A stretch of 64,000 nucleotides of DNA from Gracilariopsis chorda (GCA_003194525.1 NBIV01000269.1:1-64000); one strand, 5' to 3'. Shown: positions 47,091 to 58,263, numbered from the stretch's first letter. Numbers and translations are program-made. The notes: a model not told the origin generated them from the letters alone.

Positions 47091-48019
47091 GCGACTCGGT
47101 ATCCGCGAGCCTTATCCTTCCGCTGCGCCTGCTGTCGCGACCTTGCTACGCATACCTTACTTATGTCTACTAGGATAGACGTAAGAGCCAATCAAACTTT
47201 CACCAAAAATCTACAATTTGCTGTTTCAGGAAGAAATGTTTTGACAAAAGTACACAAGTGTCTAAACATTTCAATAGGTTGCAATCCTCCCTTCTGCCGA
47301 TCTCGGCAGAGTATAACTACTTGGCAGTCTAACAACCAATGTTTATGCTGCACACAGTACTTTACCCAATCACATGACAAGTTCTTGTTCATATCAGCAC
47401 ACATAAGGCACTGCTCACTGTAATGCACGATTCTTCAATATGTTGGCGACGCAACCAACACGTATTACGTGTTTCATGCGCGCTGAGCGGCAGCTAGCTA
47501 GGGTTTGTGCCCATTCATTTGCCTTGCCCCTGCGAAGCGACCGCAAACGCGCCACCGAAAAGTGTATGCCCAAAGCTGCAAATTATCCGGCGTCTCTTAT
47601 GATTTGCGCCGTACATAAGACGCCGACAGCAAACGTCTAGACCTGCTTCAATTGTGGTAACGTTTCAAGCCGAGTGCCTGCGTTCTTAGCGCAGCAGAGC
47701 CTTGTCTGTTCGGCAGACATCCTTGTCTATTCTGCAGAAATCAAACCTCTTCGACCACAAAACATCAGTGCTGCCAAGGTTTGCAACCTCTCCTTCACAG
47801 GTGGCCAGCACTGTTCGGGAGCCGTCTTCCGCGCCGATAGTCACATGTACACCGCAAAAGTCCAAAAGGCCTTCGGACCAACAGAAAAAGGAATCGTCTT
47901 CGGCGAACGGCCACGAGGCACAATACGTCTACACACATTTGCCGCTTCTTGCGTCCCACAGTCTCCACACTCCACCGAGTTCATACTGTACGACGCAATT
48001 CGCGAACAGTGTTCATTCA
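47091..48019. other. Unassigned stretch downstream of the WD40 pseudogene
   Basis: The minus strand may hold the decayed 3' end of the WD40 gene as far as about 47700 (a VWRLWDARSGKCV-like segment near 47950). The rest shows nothing recognisable. Confidence 0.35.
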
Positions 48020-49185
48020 CTCCCACTAGAACAACGATACCGGTGTGCTGAAGAGGTCACCAACCAGTCGCCCACTGTGCGCATCCCACTTGCGCACTGT
48101 CTGGTCCCATGCACCTGAAACAATTCGAGTTCCGTCGTAGCTAATTGTCACACATCACACCTAATCACTGTGTCCGGGAAGAGGCTGCAACACCGACTTC
48201 CTACTGTGCGCGTCCCACACGCGCACCGTCTTGTCTTGGGACCCTGAGACGATTCGACTGCCGTCGAGACTCAGTGCGGCGCATAACACTCTATCCGTGT
48301 GTCTCTCGGGGGGCTGATCCACATCGCCCACACTCCTGGCATTCGATAGTCGTACAGTGCTGTCGTCAGATCCAGAAGCGATTCGGCTGCCGTCGGCGCT
48401 CAATGCAACACTCCGCACAGCCCTTTTGTGACCGTCGAGAAGCTTTCCATCATTCTCCACACTCCGCGCATCCCAAACCATCACTTTTCCGTTCCTTGAA
48501 CACGCAACAATGTTCTACCGTCGTCGCTTATCGTGATGCATTGTACGTTTTCAATGCGTCTACGAAGGAGTGATCCTGTCTTCTCTCTTCTCTGTGTGAC
48601 ACACACTCTCATTTCACCATTATATAACCGGTAGACGATGCGACCGTCGTCGGCGCTCAGTGCGACGCATTTCACGGTATCAGTGGTCTTAAGAGGCGGT
48701 GCCGCTGCTCTTCCACTGCGCCCGTCCCAGATGCGCACAGTTCCGTCCCATGAGCCTGAAACAACGCGACTGCGGACCAATCCCGCTGCGATGCATGTCA
48801 CCGCACCTTTGTGACCGCGAAAAGGACGCCCCACCGCCTTTCCTGACAACGCGTCATACAATCTTATTATGTTATGCTTGCAAGTCGACGCGAGAAGGGT
48901 CCCATTCGCGTTAAATGCACGGAACGTTTCCATGTCCTCACCTAGACCGATTCCAAAGCATCGCCGTAACCCTGTAGACCTTCCAAAATCCAGTTTAGGT
49001 ATGCGTAATCTCGTGTTTCGTTTGGGGTTCGAACGGCTTCTCATCTCCCCCGTGTCTCTGCTCCAGACATACACCTCCCCATTCCTATGAGCAGTTACTA
49101 CGCTGTTTTGACTACTCACAAACGCTGCACATTGCACTTCTGGCACATTATCACGTAGGTCTAAAATAAGTGTTATGATGAACAT
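48020..49185 (-). pseudogene. WD40-repeat protein, decayed
   Basis: The minus strand encodes at least five WD40 repeats. Examples are VVTAHRNGEVYVWSRDTGE near 49090, GHKGAVTCIAAG ... VVSGSWDGTVRIWDGRSG near 48800-48700, HKRAVRSVALSADGSRIASGSDDSTVR near 48400 and SRIVSGSQDKTVRVWDAHS near 48230. WD40 repeats form beta-propellers that mediate protein contacts, often as the C-terminal sensor of STAND/NB-ARC proteins. The reading changes frame near 48480-48520. In the following frame TAG (48161-48163) and TGA (48155-48157) interrupt a continuing WD repeat (DGTRIVSGAWDQTVRKWDA near 48080-48130) that stops at 48026. A TTATTTTAG acceptor-like site near 49171 precedes the first repeat, so an upstream exon is possible. 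The gene lies in line with the NB-ARC pseudogene, 300 bp downstream of it. Confidence 0.8.
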
Positions 49186-49483
49186 TCATGAATGTGGCGA
49201 TCCCCCCTGGAAGGCGCAAATGCGCCCATAAGGCGCAATGCACCATCCTTGCTGTTAGATGAAAAAAGTGCATGCAGCAGTTTTTCATCTACCATAAGCG
49301 ATAGGCAGTTTCCTTAGGACTATAGAGTTTGCAGTGCAATCATCTCAGAGGTTTGCGAATAGGAAAAAACTTGAGTATGAGTGGAGAGGAACTGCCAAAA
49401 CGGATCAGGCCGAACAGGATAATTTCATCCTGTTCGCGTAGTTTAGAGCACAAAATCTGACTATGAAAGCGGGATCGTAGGAA

Positions 49484-52232
49484 CTAAGAAGTAGAAGTAA
49501 ATGTGCTAGTTAACTCCTCTACGACCTTTTCACTGAGTATCCGCTTTGCCTCTCGTGCTAACCACTGTCGACCTATTTCTAAGAATACTTTCAACGGCGA
49601 AGTTCACCGACTTAATGATCCTGTGGCCGCAATATACCGTGTTACACCCATGCTACTGTTGGTGAGACATACGAAGCACAGGCCTTGCTCTTCAAATCGT
49701 AAACAGCAGACTACGCCATTGCTACGGATCACTTCTGGAGCAGAGTTTGAAGCTTGCCGTAAAAACCCTACCGATGCCTTGACCCATGGCCATGGTGCAA
49801 CACGCTCTATCTTCAAGACAAACTCCCTCGTTCTCTTCTTTTGCGCGGCATGCAATAACAACCACCCGTATAGTTGAAACCAAACCTCGCATGGATTCTC
49901 GTTTACGTACGTGCAGCTCATCCTTGCCGCTTTTCTAATGATATCCAGGTGCTCCACATGATCCGAGGGAGACGAAGTGCTGTTACACAGAACTGACTCT
50001 CCTTCTTCAACGTCTTGTTCGAAGCTGCAGACCCCTCCCTTTACCAAACGAGTCGCGATCCACTGCGGCTGCGCCAATAGCCACAGCAGTTCATCATTTT
50101 GTCCTGCATTCCGAAGCATCCTGCAAAGATTGTTGTGAAGGTACCCATCATCCTCACAGCTCCACCAAGCGGGCGGGATGTCCTCTGACTCAGATACGGT
50201 CGTCGCTGTAACTTCTAGAATCCGGCCGTAGTTATGAACCAGTGTTTTGAAGAAGCCTTGTGTTTCGTGTTCTTGCGAGGCCTGGTGTTTTGCAATGTCC
50301 AGAGCCAGATCGCGCAGCTGAATAGAAACAAACCCATTTTCCTCTCTTGTCTGCACAAGTGAAACTGTATCAAATTCTTGTACCACAGACTCAGCTTCTT
50401 CAAGGAAATCAAAGCTCCACAGCTTCTGCAGCATTTGAAGTGGGACATGCTGTTGTTTTCGAAGATCAAGAAGAGCTCGAAACAGTTTCTGATAATTTCT
50501 ACGCTCGCACGTTGTTGGTCAGAACGGGGAATCCAACAGTATGTCGTGGTAACGCAATGGCGATGGCGCGGGCAAAAGAGCAGGCACAAGGACCTTGGAA
50601 GTCCCTCCAAGGATGCCTCCGACCCTTCGTCTTCCACGAGGGATCGAGCTTTATATACTGCGTACAATAGCATCGGTCTCTGTACTACTACATGTAGTAC
50701 AAGCCTTCTTGCTGCTTCCGCGATTTCAAAGGGCTAGCCTAGTACTACAAGCCAGCTCGGCTACGTCCAGTTCAAGCTCTACCCCCTTGAAGCCTCTCAC
50801 GGCTAACCCGGTCTCTCACTGCAAAACATCACAGTTGCGTCCACTTCAAGCTCTTCCAGCTTGAAGCCTACCGCGGCGCCCTCAGCTAAGCATATGTTTC
50901 TATTCTATGTCAGGCATACGAAGCCGAGTGTGCAGACATCAACACACTGCGCTCCTGCAACATCAAGCGAGACGTCCACAATTCTATTCAGTCCCCCATA
51001 CGCCTCCGCAGAAATTTCACAGAACGGCGAATTGGCTGTTTTCGAGATTGTATCGTCATAAAAATCGCACCATGCGTCTTGCCTCCGTCCCTCACTCTTC
51101 CGCCAAGACCTCTTGAACACGACTCCTCCTGCAATGCCAAAAACCGGTAACCCTTGACATTCTTCCAGAATAGCTTCAACTGCGCCCTTGTTCTTGCCTT
51201 CAAGCTCCATTCGATCATCAAAACCACCGTGCCTCATCAACATCCTCTGCGCTAGCTCCCCATGTACCTCCTTGTCTTCGAATGTGATTACCTTGTGCGC
51301 TCGGTCCAGAAAATGTTTGTCTCTGGTGGTGTACACCAGGCGGCTTCTATGGTTCACCATTGAACCAAGGATACTGACAACGTCAGAGTCGATTCCGTCT
51401 ACTTTCCAGATGTTATCCACCAGAAACAAGCATGCCTGAGAACAAAACCAATCAGATGCTTTTTCTGTCGCTTCTTGCAGTGTATTGCTTGTGCTTATCT
51501 TTTCTGCAAGTTTTGGGCCCCCAGTTCGTCCCACAATTTTTGCTAGACCCTGTATATGTTTGTCAAAGTCGCATCATTTCCGAGCTGGATGTAAAAAGTT
51601 CCACCCGGAAAGCTGTCCTTGATTCTCTTGGCGTCTCCAAGTCCCCGCAGCGCACACGTTTTTCCCACCCCACCCTTTCCAGATGCACGGACTGCTACTA
51701 CACGACTTTCTCTCTGGTAGAGGATGGCAGCGCGCAGCTTTGCTTCACATGTGTGACTATTTTCCTAGTCTAATAAGAGGCGTGGTGGATTCACTGGCAC
51801 GAAACTGCGCGAAATGTATCTCTCTTGATCGGAAATTGATGATTGCAGTCCTGGTGGAAATACGCTGCCCAAAAACTCAAAACAGCTGTTCACGTCCTTT
51901 TCACACAAATCCAAGATGTCTTTCATTCTTCTCACGCGGTTAGTAACATTGGCGCTGTCGATACGCTTCTCCCATGCGACAAGTCTTTCCAGATCTTCCG
52001 TCAAGGTTTCTTCAAATTCTCGCAGCCTGGTCTTGACTACGTTGTCATGTGCGGCACGAGGCCTTGGGCTTGACAACAATTGTTTAGCGTATGCGAGTCG
52101 ACGCTTCAGTCGGAGAAGTTGCTGTTTGTTGTCATTTGTGAGATCCTTTCGTTGGTAGAACTTGTTGACTGTGGTTTCAAGCTTTTCGGACAATGTGAAA
52201 ATCGAGGAAAACAAGTTAAGCGCCGAATCCAT
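49484..52232 (-). pseudogene. NB-ARC (NLR-like, STAND NTPase) gene, decayed
   Basis: The N-terminal 150 residues (from ATG 52232) are strongly helical with Leu/Lys/Glu heptads, like the four-helix or coiled-coil N-domains of plant CC-NLRs and MLKL. An in-frame TAG (51765-51767) follows. The same frame continues into a Walker A motif SGKGGVGKT (51657-51683), then changes frame near 51570. The next frame carries Walker B-like LFLVDNIW near 51420, an RSRLVYTTRD (RNBS-B type) near 51340 and EECQGLPVFGIAGG (GLPL) near 51150. Between about 50905 and 50520 the sequence does not fit the family. A winged-helix and helical part resumes at about 50500 (LQKLWSFDFLEE; LRDLALDIAKHQ) and runs to TGA 49604-49606, after which the same frame stays open for 39 codons to TAG 49484. 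NLRs sense damage or pathogens. This copy has at least four disabling changes. Confidence 0.82.
50640..50904. repeat. Foreign-looking segment within the NB-ARC pseudogene
   Basis: Contains a near-repeat CGTCCAGTTCAAGCTCT / CGTCCACTTCAAGCTCT (about 50767 and 50838), each followed by a TTGAAGCCT end, and the palindrome TACTACATGTAGTA. It does not continue the NB-ARC reading, so it may be an inserted short repeat or a decayed intron. Confidence 0.4.
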
Positions 52233-52414
52233 AATGATTTCTCAAAAAGAATGAGGTTATTGGTTCACGAGAACTGCCGTCTGTTGGAAGCAGTGGGCAG
52301 TGGGCAGTGGGCATGGCGTACTACTTCGATATGGCGGCCCAAATAGAGGGGTCGTTGATAAGATTGATCACGAGAGCGTGGAAGGTACGTGACAAATAGA
52401 AGCAGACTGTAGGA

Positions 52415-52448
52415 GCTCACTACAAGTATCGCTGGACAAGCTCGCATC
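52415..52448 (+). repeat. 34-bp direct repeat, copy 1
   Basis: GCTCACTACAAGTATCGCTG followed by GACAAGCTCGCATC, repeated exactly at 52743-52776. Further shared sequence (CAGTCGTTTCA) follows both copies at different distances. Confidence 0.8.
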
Positions 52449-52742
52449 AGTCGTTTCAAAGGTTATGGGCCCTCATCGCTGCCGCTGTGGTACGCAGTTC
52501 GATTCTCACCAGTCGCCATAGCCTCTGCTCCGCACTTTCCGTCGCACAAAGTCACACTGATCACCGGGGAGTATTGCACATCTACACTACAATCACACCT
52601 ACACATCTACATATCTACACAACACGTCGTCAAAACGGTACATACGCTTTGCTTCGGCTCCACCGAGTTTGACCGGGGAATGTGGGAGCTCACTATAAGC
52701 TGATTCCTTCATTCAAACTCAGATCCGCCTACGATCGTGGAT

Positions 52743-52776
52743 GCTCACTACAAGTATCGCTGGACAAGCTCGCATC
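52743..52776 (+). repeat. 34-bp direct repeat, copy 2
   Basis: Exact copy of 52415-52448, 328 bp to the right. Confidence 0.8.
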
Positions 52777-53031
52777 GGTGTCTGGCCGGACACTTTTGTA
52801 GCCCAGTCGTTTCACACAGACAAGGGAGAGGGAGTAGATGGAGACCGGAAGGAATTTGAAATGTAACAGTATCTTATTGTAATACAAACGTTGAGGTCCA
52901 ATGCTAAGAAGCGATCACCCGAGTCTGGCTGAGCTCTTTGCCAGATCAAGAGGTGTCGTAGTTTAAGTAGCTTGTAAACTACAATACTAATGTAACGTAA
53001 AGCTCTAGTACGAACTTCTTCGTACTTAAAG

Positions 53032-53298
53032 CTAGCGGTTATGGTCTACTTCGACCGTTAGCGCAACTTTGGACATAAAAAATAGTAACTTCAACGTTTT
53101 GTTACACATATGGAACCACTTCGCGAGCGAGTTGTGTAATCCTATGGCTGCAAAGTTCGACAGCCGTTGTTCATTGCAATCAACTGCAAGGATAAGATAC
53201 CCGCTCCCATATTCAGTCATCACGAGGTAATTCCCAACTTGGTTCTGAGCCCGTTTGTCAAGCGAGTAGCCGGGCCCTTCTCCAGGCTTTCCACACAA
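53032..53298 (-). CDS. Hypothetical frame, possible exon
   Basis: 88 codons with a compact, globular-looking composition (GYLILAVDCNEQRLSNFAAIG). No domain recognised. A T-rich tract lies just upstream, so it might be a late exon of the cysteine-rich gene on the same strand or an independent fragment. Confidence 0.25.
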   Translation of the reverse strand: MCGKPGEGPGYSLDKRAQNQVGNYLVMTEYGSGYLILAVDCNEQRLSNFAAIGLHNSLAKWFHMCNKTLKLLFFMSKVALTVEVDHNR

Positions 53299-53835
53299 TC
53301 AACATAAAAAAAATGGGCGTAAATGCACCAACTGCACTACGAGCGGATTCCAGTGTGACTGGTTTCAGACTCATCTGAGAAATGCGTGACTGTTCGAACC
53401 GGAATAACCGCGACGGTATATGGAACAACCTCCCACTGCCCTTCTTCTTGGAGCGTCAAAAGTCCCGTTCCATGATTGTTATTGCTTTCGCCAGAAACCA
53501 GAAACCGAATACGTCAAATAGATTAAGATCTCTGAGCCAAATAACGGTGCGGTTCCCAATTTTAACCCCTTCTTCTTTAGAAACAAAACGGAAGAGTGAC
53601 CGATGCATTTGACACGTGAAAGGTGTTTCAATCGAAACATAGAACGCGGTCTGAGCCAGAAACCCTGAGAGCGGGTTTCAAAGACAATCAAAGGAAAACG
53701 ATTATGTGACCCGTTTCGTTTTCCGTTCCCATGTGCTCTTGTTTTCTCGGAATCTCCCATAGAGTACATTTCAGAGTTGAGATTTTGGTACACAGACATT
53801 ATGCATGCTGCACACCAAGTGTTCATTTTCGCATA

Positions 53836-55756
53836 CTATGCTATCATCGATTGCGCACTGTTCGAACAACCCCATAGTCCTCTGACAGATGTGCGAGCCA
53901 TTCTTTGGCACGACAGAACGTGTCTCCCCGTCACCGACAAACCGACTCTTTCGATCTCCTCTGCACATCTCGGTTCGTGCAGTGCGGGAGATTGGTTGCA
54001 AGTATCTCTGCGATTAAGCAACTGCTCGCGGTAAAGGCATCTGCCATGAAATGACTCCCCATCGAAAGAAGTAAAACACTCCAGATTGCCAGCACACGGA
54101 TTGTCAGCTGTATTCTTTTCATAAAGGCTGCCTATTCCTCTCTTCGGAAGACACAATCGTGAACCTTTGTCAATACTATTTCGCGAACATTGCAAATCTT
54201 GCTCACATGTCTGCAGAACAGGCGACCGCGAATACAATAAATAGTCAGCGTCTATGAAAAACTTCAATGATTGCGAATGACAAGAGAAAGAGCTGTGAAA
54301 CTTACCAGTCGAAACTGTGCCGCTTCAAAACACAATTGCCACAAGCCCATTCGTTTTTCTGGAAGTACGCAGGACTCTTGCATCAACGGTTTGTCAGAAT
54401 AAGTAGTGCATTCTGTTCCGGGCGGACAGGCCATTGAAGAGCAGTCTTCATGTATGGATGCCAACTCAATCGGCACGGTAGAGGGTGCTCAACCTGTTGA
54501 CACGTTCTATTTACACAGAAGGAACCTTCCGCACATGTGGAGCGGAACGGATCAGAACACGAGGCTCCAACAGGCAGGATTCTCATGCATGTGCACAGAG
54601 GATAAGAGTAGCGCTGGTTGAAGGGCACTTTGACTCCTGGCGGCTCCATACAGACAGAGCGCGGGGGACAGATTGAAAACTCTTTCTCATAGCACGGGTT
54701 TCCAAGCGGCAGCATCTGTCGACGAATTCTGCACGCATAGCTACCCACAAGCTGCTTGGTTGGGGTCAATATGCGACGAAACTCGCGAGGGTTCCCGCTT
54801 GAGTCAGGCGGACAGGTGCTTAGCGGGGAACCGGGAGCGCAAAAGTGACTTCATCAAGCGCGGCTGCACGTTGCACGTACTTGAACTGGCGGCCAACTCG
54901 CCCGCAAATGAGCCCTCTGCGAGCATCACAAGTGTCGCTGGCGGGATTGCATGGGGCGCCCAGAAGGCGAATGAGATGTGTCTCCGGCACGCATATTCCG
55001 GTACGCCCTTTGGGTCGATTGCACAGGATGCTAGTGGTACGCGGTACGCTTCTACCATAGTCCGCTGTCTGGCATTGCGCCTGTTCGGTACATGTCTGAG
55101 CGGGCTGTTGAAGACGCTGGCACACGCCCGGCTGCAAACCGAAGCCGTCGCGCGTTGTAACGCAGAAGCCTTCACACTCGGAGTGGGTCTGCTTCGGGCA
55201 CGGGCCGCCATGAGGCTGCTTCCAAGTGCATCGACCAACGCCGGAAGAGTTGAATCGGCAGAAGAAAGCTGGTTGGCATTGGCGGTGCGCCTCGCAACGG
55301 TCTCCCTCAAAGCCGAAAGGGGAAAGGGCGGCAAGTGGGTTCAAACTCGCACACGAGATCGTCGCGGCAGGAGACTGTGCCCGCCTCCGCGCAGACGAAA
55401 CCTTGGTCGATCTTCCGTTCGCAGTGCGGGACGGCGCTGCGAAATTCGAAGTTGCAGAAGGTTCCGTTCGCACATTCGTGGCCTTGACGGCTAGAGCACT
55501 CGGAGCGCTCCGGCAGACGCGGCTTGCAGGTAGGAGCTTCTCGGCCTCACTCGTCTACCAAAGAGAAGAAGTGGGATTGGAAGAGCGGGTCGGACGGGGC
55601 GCAGTACTGGTCCGGCGGACACTCGAAATCGGAGAGGCAGGACTGCGGGGAGGTGATGAGGTGCGTGGGCGGAATGAGGCGAGCGCTGTGAGCGGCGATG
55701 GCGGTACAGAGCTGGAACACGAGGGCGAGGAGGACGGGTACGGTTGTCTGCGACAT
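53836..55756 (-). pseudogene. Secreted cysteine-rich protein gene, frame-disrupted
   Basis: The ATG at 55756 starts a classic signal peptide (VPVLLALVFQLCTAIAA, small residues before His-Ser). Behind it lie about 550 residues dense in cysteine arranged in repeated modules of about 40-60 residues, such as CLSDFECPPDQYC, CEAHRQCQPAFFCRF, CTEQAQCQ, CNPASDTCDARRGLIC, CSDPFRSTCAEGSFC and CEQDLQCSRN. The spacing recalls EB-type or dickkopf-like secreted modules, but I cannot assign a family. One 95-nt intron is clear (54211-54305). The frame is interrupted by TGA 55547-55549, by a shift in the C/T run near 55320, and by shifts near 54850 and 54460. So either this copy is decaying or the assembly has small errors in homopolymers. 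It ends at TAA/TGA 53836. Extracellular or vacuolar, role unknown. Confidence 0.65.
54211..54305 (-). other. Spliceosomal intron (95 nt) in the cysteine-rich gene
   Basis: On the minus strand the donor is CTG|GTAAGT at 54305, a branch-like GCTGAC lies inside, and the acceptor is GTTCTGCAG| ending at 54211. It interrupts the frame in phase 0; cysteine-rich coding continues on both sides (QFRL before, TCEQDLQCSRN after). Confidence 0.8.
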
Positions 55757-56033
55757 TGGCGCGGTCCACCGGGGAATTTGGCGGTCACGTGGGGCGAAGG
55801 ACCGCGTGGTGGCAGTTCGCGGGCGTATTCCTGGTGCTTCTCACCCTCTTCCCTGGCGTTTTTCCTCTCAGATACGTCCATTTCTGACATGCATGTGGCG
55901 AATACATGCATGTGGCGAACTGCCACTACGTAACCACAGGTCAAAGCCCCCCATTATTGCGCTTCGTACGCGATTTGTCACAAACCCTTTTTACCGGAAT
56001 TTCAAAAAGCCGTTCCAATTTCCCCTGCTGGAG

Positions 56034-56048
56034 AAGGGTTAGCAGTCA
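56034..56048 (+). repeat. Left terminal inverted repeat of the pogo-like element
   Basis: AAGGGTTAGCAGTCA, exact complement of 58249-58263. Confidence 0.8.
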
Positions 56049-56200
56049 GAAAGGGTCAATTTGAGACAAAAACTGTGCCTCAAATAGCTTGGAATTTGAC
56101 TGTGAAATCGCATGGTTAATGGGAGACGATGCTGCTGCACGCAGCAAATGGGTTTATTTGAGACGATGCTGCCAGGCGGCCACCATTTCCCCCGCCACAG

Positions 56201-58084
56201 CTAGCGCGGCAACCGCAGACGATTTGATCCTCTAACTTCTTGTTCTCCCTTTCCGCGAATACCGTCGTGCTTATCACGCTTCGCTATTGCACTGCGCCGT
56301 CGTAGAAGCGCACGAATCGAGACAATGTCGTCCGCCGGGCTCTGGAAAAGGGAAGGCAGGGGCGCTTTGACCCGCAAACGGGCAAGAACTCTTTGAGTGC
56401 GTTTCTCGATCTTTTGGTTCGGATCTTCATTTTCCTTTCCGCTGAAAAGGTCTTCCGCCCTCACGTTCGGAGACCACTTATTCTTTGTCAACCACATGGC
56501 TGGCGTTTGATCCACTTTTGACACATTAAATTTGATGAAACGAACTGGTGCGCGTAGCGGCGCCGATTCCCACAACACTCTGTTCGATGTACGGTTTCTT
56601 TGCAAGATGTTCTCTACGGATGTTACAGAAATTGTTGGGTCTTCGGTTTCGGCGAGAACTCTCCTCAACTCACTACAGATCGCCTTGTCTGTACAGCGCA
56701 ATCGATCAGATCTTCTCACCTTCTGGCTTCTGCTTTCCGTTGACATTGTTGTCCCTTCAAGCCGTCGCTGCACTTTATCTCGCAACTTATCCACAAACGC
56801 GTTACTCAATGGCCATAAACAGACGTCTACAAAACTTTTGTTGACGATCTCCCTGGTAATTGCCCGATAACCGGCCATGGCGAGCTTCATTTTGAAACTC
56901 ATGTTTGCATGCGAAAACTCTCCTGTCAACAAAAGCTGGTCACGAATTTCTCTGCTTTCTTGTTTGAAGTGTTTGTTAATGTGAGAATCACATGGCTGTA
57001 GGAAGTGGGATGTATTAGCGGGAAGTTGAATTGCGTGTATATTGAACTTCATGCATTCTTCTACCCATTCGGTTCCTTTTCGTGAACTGTGGCCATCTAG
57101 AAGAACAAGAACGGACTTCGAATCTGGAACGAATTGGCGTAGAAACTCCGCAAAGTGTTTCACCAAATGTTTCAATGTGTTTGCATCCATTGAACCTTTC
57201 GGTGTACATCTTATCGTTGTTCCTTTCGGAACCCAGTTATTGTAACCAAATCACTCGTACTTAGCCGGAAGCAATCGCAGCACTTTCTGTTCCATCGCAT
57301 TCATCCACTTTGGCATGCCCTTCTTCCCGGCGACTATGAGGAATGGAGGTGCTACTTTTCCAGAAACCCAAGCCACAATTACTGCAGTAACGTGCTTCCC
57401 ATTGTCTTTGAGATCGTGTCGGCGTCCGGGGTGGTGCGTTTTTGACGATGAGAATACTTTAACCTTCTTTCCATGCTGCGCACTAACTGCCGTCTCGTCC
57501 AAATTCCATATTCTCTGTGGGTCCTCGAACAGGTCTGGTTCTTCTTTCTGCAACTCAGAAAGCGCTAAACTCAGAGTCTGAACATGCTCCACACTTTCCC
57601 CTTCAAAGTGTTTGTGGCACATATCCTCAGCAGAACGAAATGTCAACTCTCGATTCCTTGCTCGGAAGGACCGCAATGCATCTTCCGAAGGAATGCCTCG
57701 TTTATATCCTACGCGTCCATCAGAAGCAACTGCTCCCATTAGTGTTCTCATGTTGTTGACATCCAGCGCAAATCCGCGGCTTGCTGCAAACAACGTGCGT
57801 TCCACAATCGCGTCTTCTTCGGATTTGGTGAGCGTCTTTGGTCGTCCGGGAAAGTGTACTACTGGATTAAGGAGTCTGTTGAGTTTTGCTGTGTGTTTGT
57901 TCTTTAATGCTGCATACAAGAGGTATGCAATGGAACGAGAAAGACTACATGCTGATGCTACCGCACGCGCTTTTTTGCCTTGTATGAGCAGCTCTACTGC
58001 TCGTTCGCGTTTCGCTTTTTCTGTCAGTCTGCGTTGTGTTCAGTTTTTGAGTCGGGCTGTCTGGCGTCTCATGGACAGAGGCAT
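56201..58084 (-). pseudogene. Pogo-like DDE transposase with two in-frame TGA codons
   Basis: The start at 58084 has a good context (ACCACCATGC). Near the N-terminus (about 58035-57900) is a psq-type helix-turn-helix region (RLTEKAKRERAVELLIQGKK, then ARAVASACSLSRSIAYLLY). It is followed by a GRPKTLTKSEEDAI basic linker, the first catalytic Asp in WNLDETAVS near 57500, the second in VLLDGHSSRKG near 57110, and the third in LQPCDSHINKHFK near 56990, a DDD/DDE_1 layout. A basic C-terminal tail of about 200 residues follows. Two TGA codons lie in the otherwise open frame (58040-58042 and 57251-57253), so the gene is probably dead but young. The enzyme would bind the terminal repeats and move the element. 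Confidence 0.85.
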
Positions 58085-58248
58085 GGTGGTTGTCGAACTT
58101 GGAATGTACGAGGGTCAGGAGGGTGGTCAGGCTCTGGCAAAGGCTTGCTGAGGTTGGAAGCGAGGCGAGTGGAATTTGCGAGATTCGAGATTCCATGTCT
58201 CAGAGCCATGCCGTCTCAAATTAAACCATTTCCCAAATTAAGCCGGTG

Positions 58249-58263
58249 TGACTGCTAACCCTT
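58249..58263 (-). repeat. Right terminal inverted repeat of the pogo-like element
   Basis: TGACTGCTAACCCTT on the plus strand, exact complement of 56034-56048. Confidence 0.8.

Larger units (their letters stand above)
52233..53031. other. Upstream region of the NB-ARC pseudogene with short direct repeats
   Basis: Presumed promoter side of the NB-ARC gene (minus strand). It holds the 34-bp exact direct repeats at 52415-52448 and 52743-52776 and an abbreviated third copy (GAGCTCACTATAAG near 52685). No gene is seen. Confidence 0.5.
56034..58263 (-). mobile_element. Pogo/Tigger-like DNA transposon, 2.23 kb
   Basis: A single transposase gene on the minus strand lies between 15-bp perfect terminal inverted repeats, AAGGGTTAGCAGTCA at 56034-56048 and its complement at 58249-58263. 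A further shared inner block (TTTGAGAC) lies 30-50 bp in from each end. Pogo-group elements usually duplicate TA; TA follows the right end but not the left, so no target duplication is confirmed. The element is a single, nearly complete copy. Confidence 0.8.

Noticed and set aside
52490-52525. B-box-like GTTCGATTC suggesting a tRNA or SINE
   Set aside because: The flanking bases do not form a T stem and no A box lies at the right distance upstream.
54673-55494. Plus-strand frame of 273 codons
   Set aside because: It lies antisense to the cysteine-rich modules, whose signal peptide, cysteine spacing and intron mark the minus strand as coding.
55226-55933. Plus-strand frame of 235 codons
   Set aside because: Low-complexity Arg/Gly/Glu composition, antisense to the signal-peptide exon; a shadow frame.
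49604-58042. TGA as a sense codon
   Set aside because: TGA occurs in frame in the NB-ARC, cysteine-rich and pogo genes, but TAG and frame changes occur as well, so ordinary decay explains it better.
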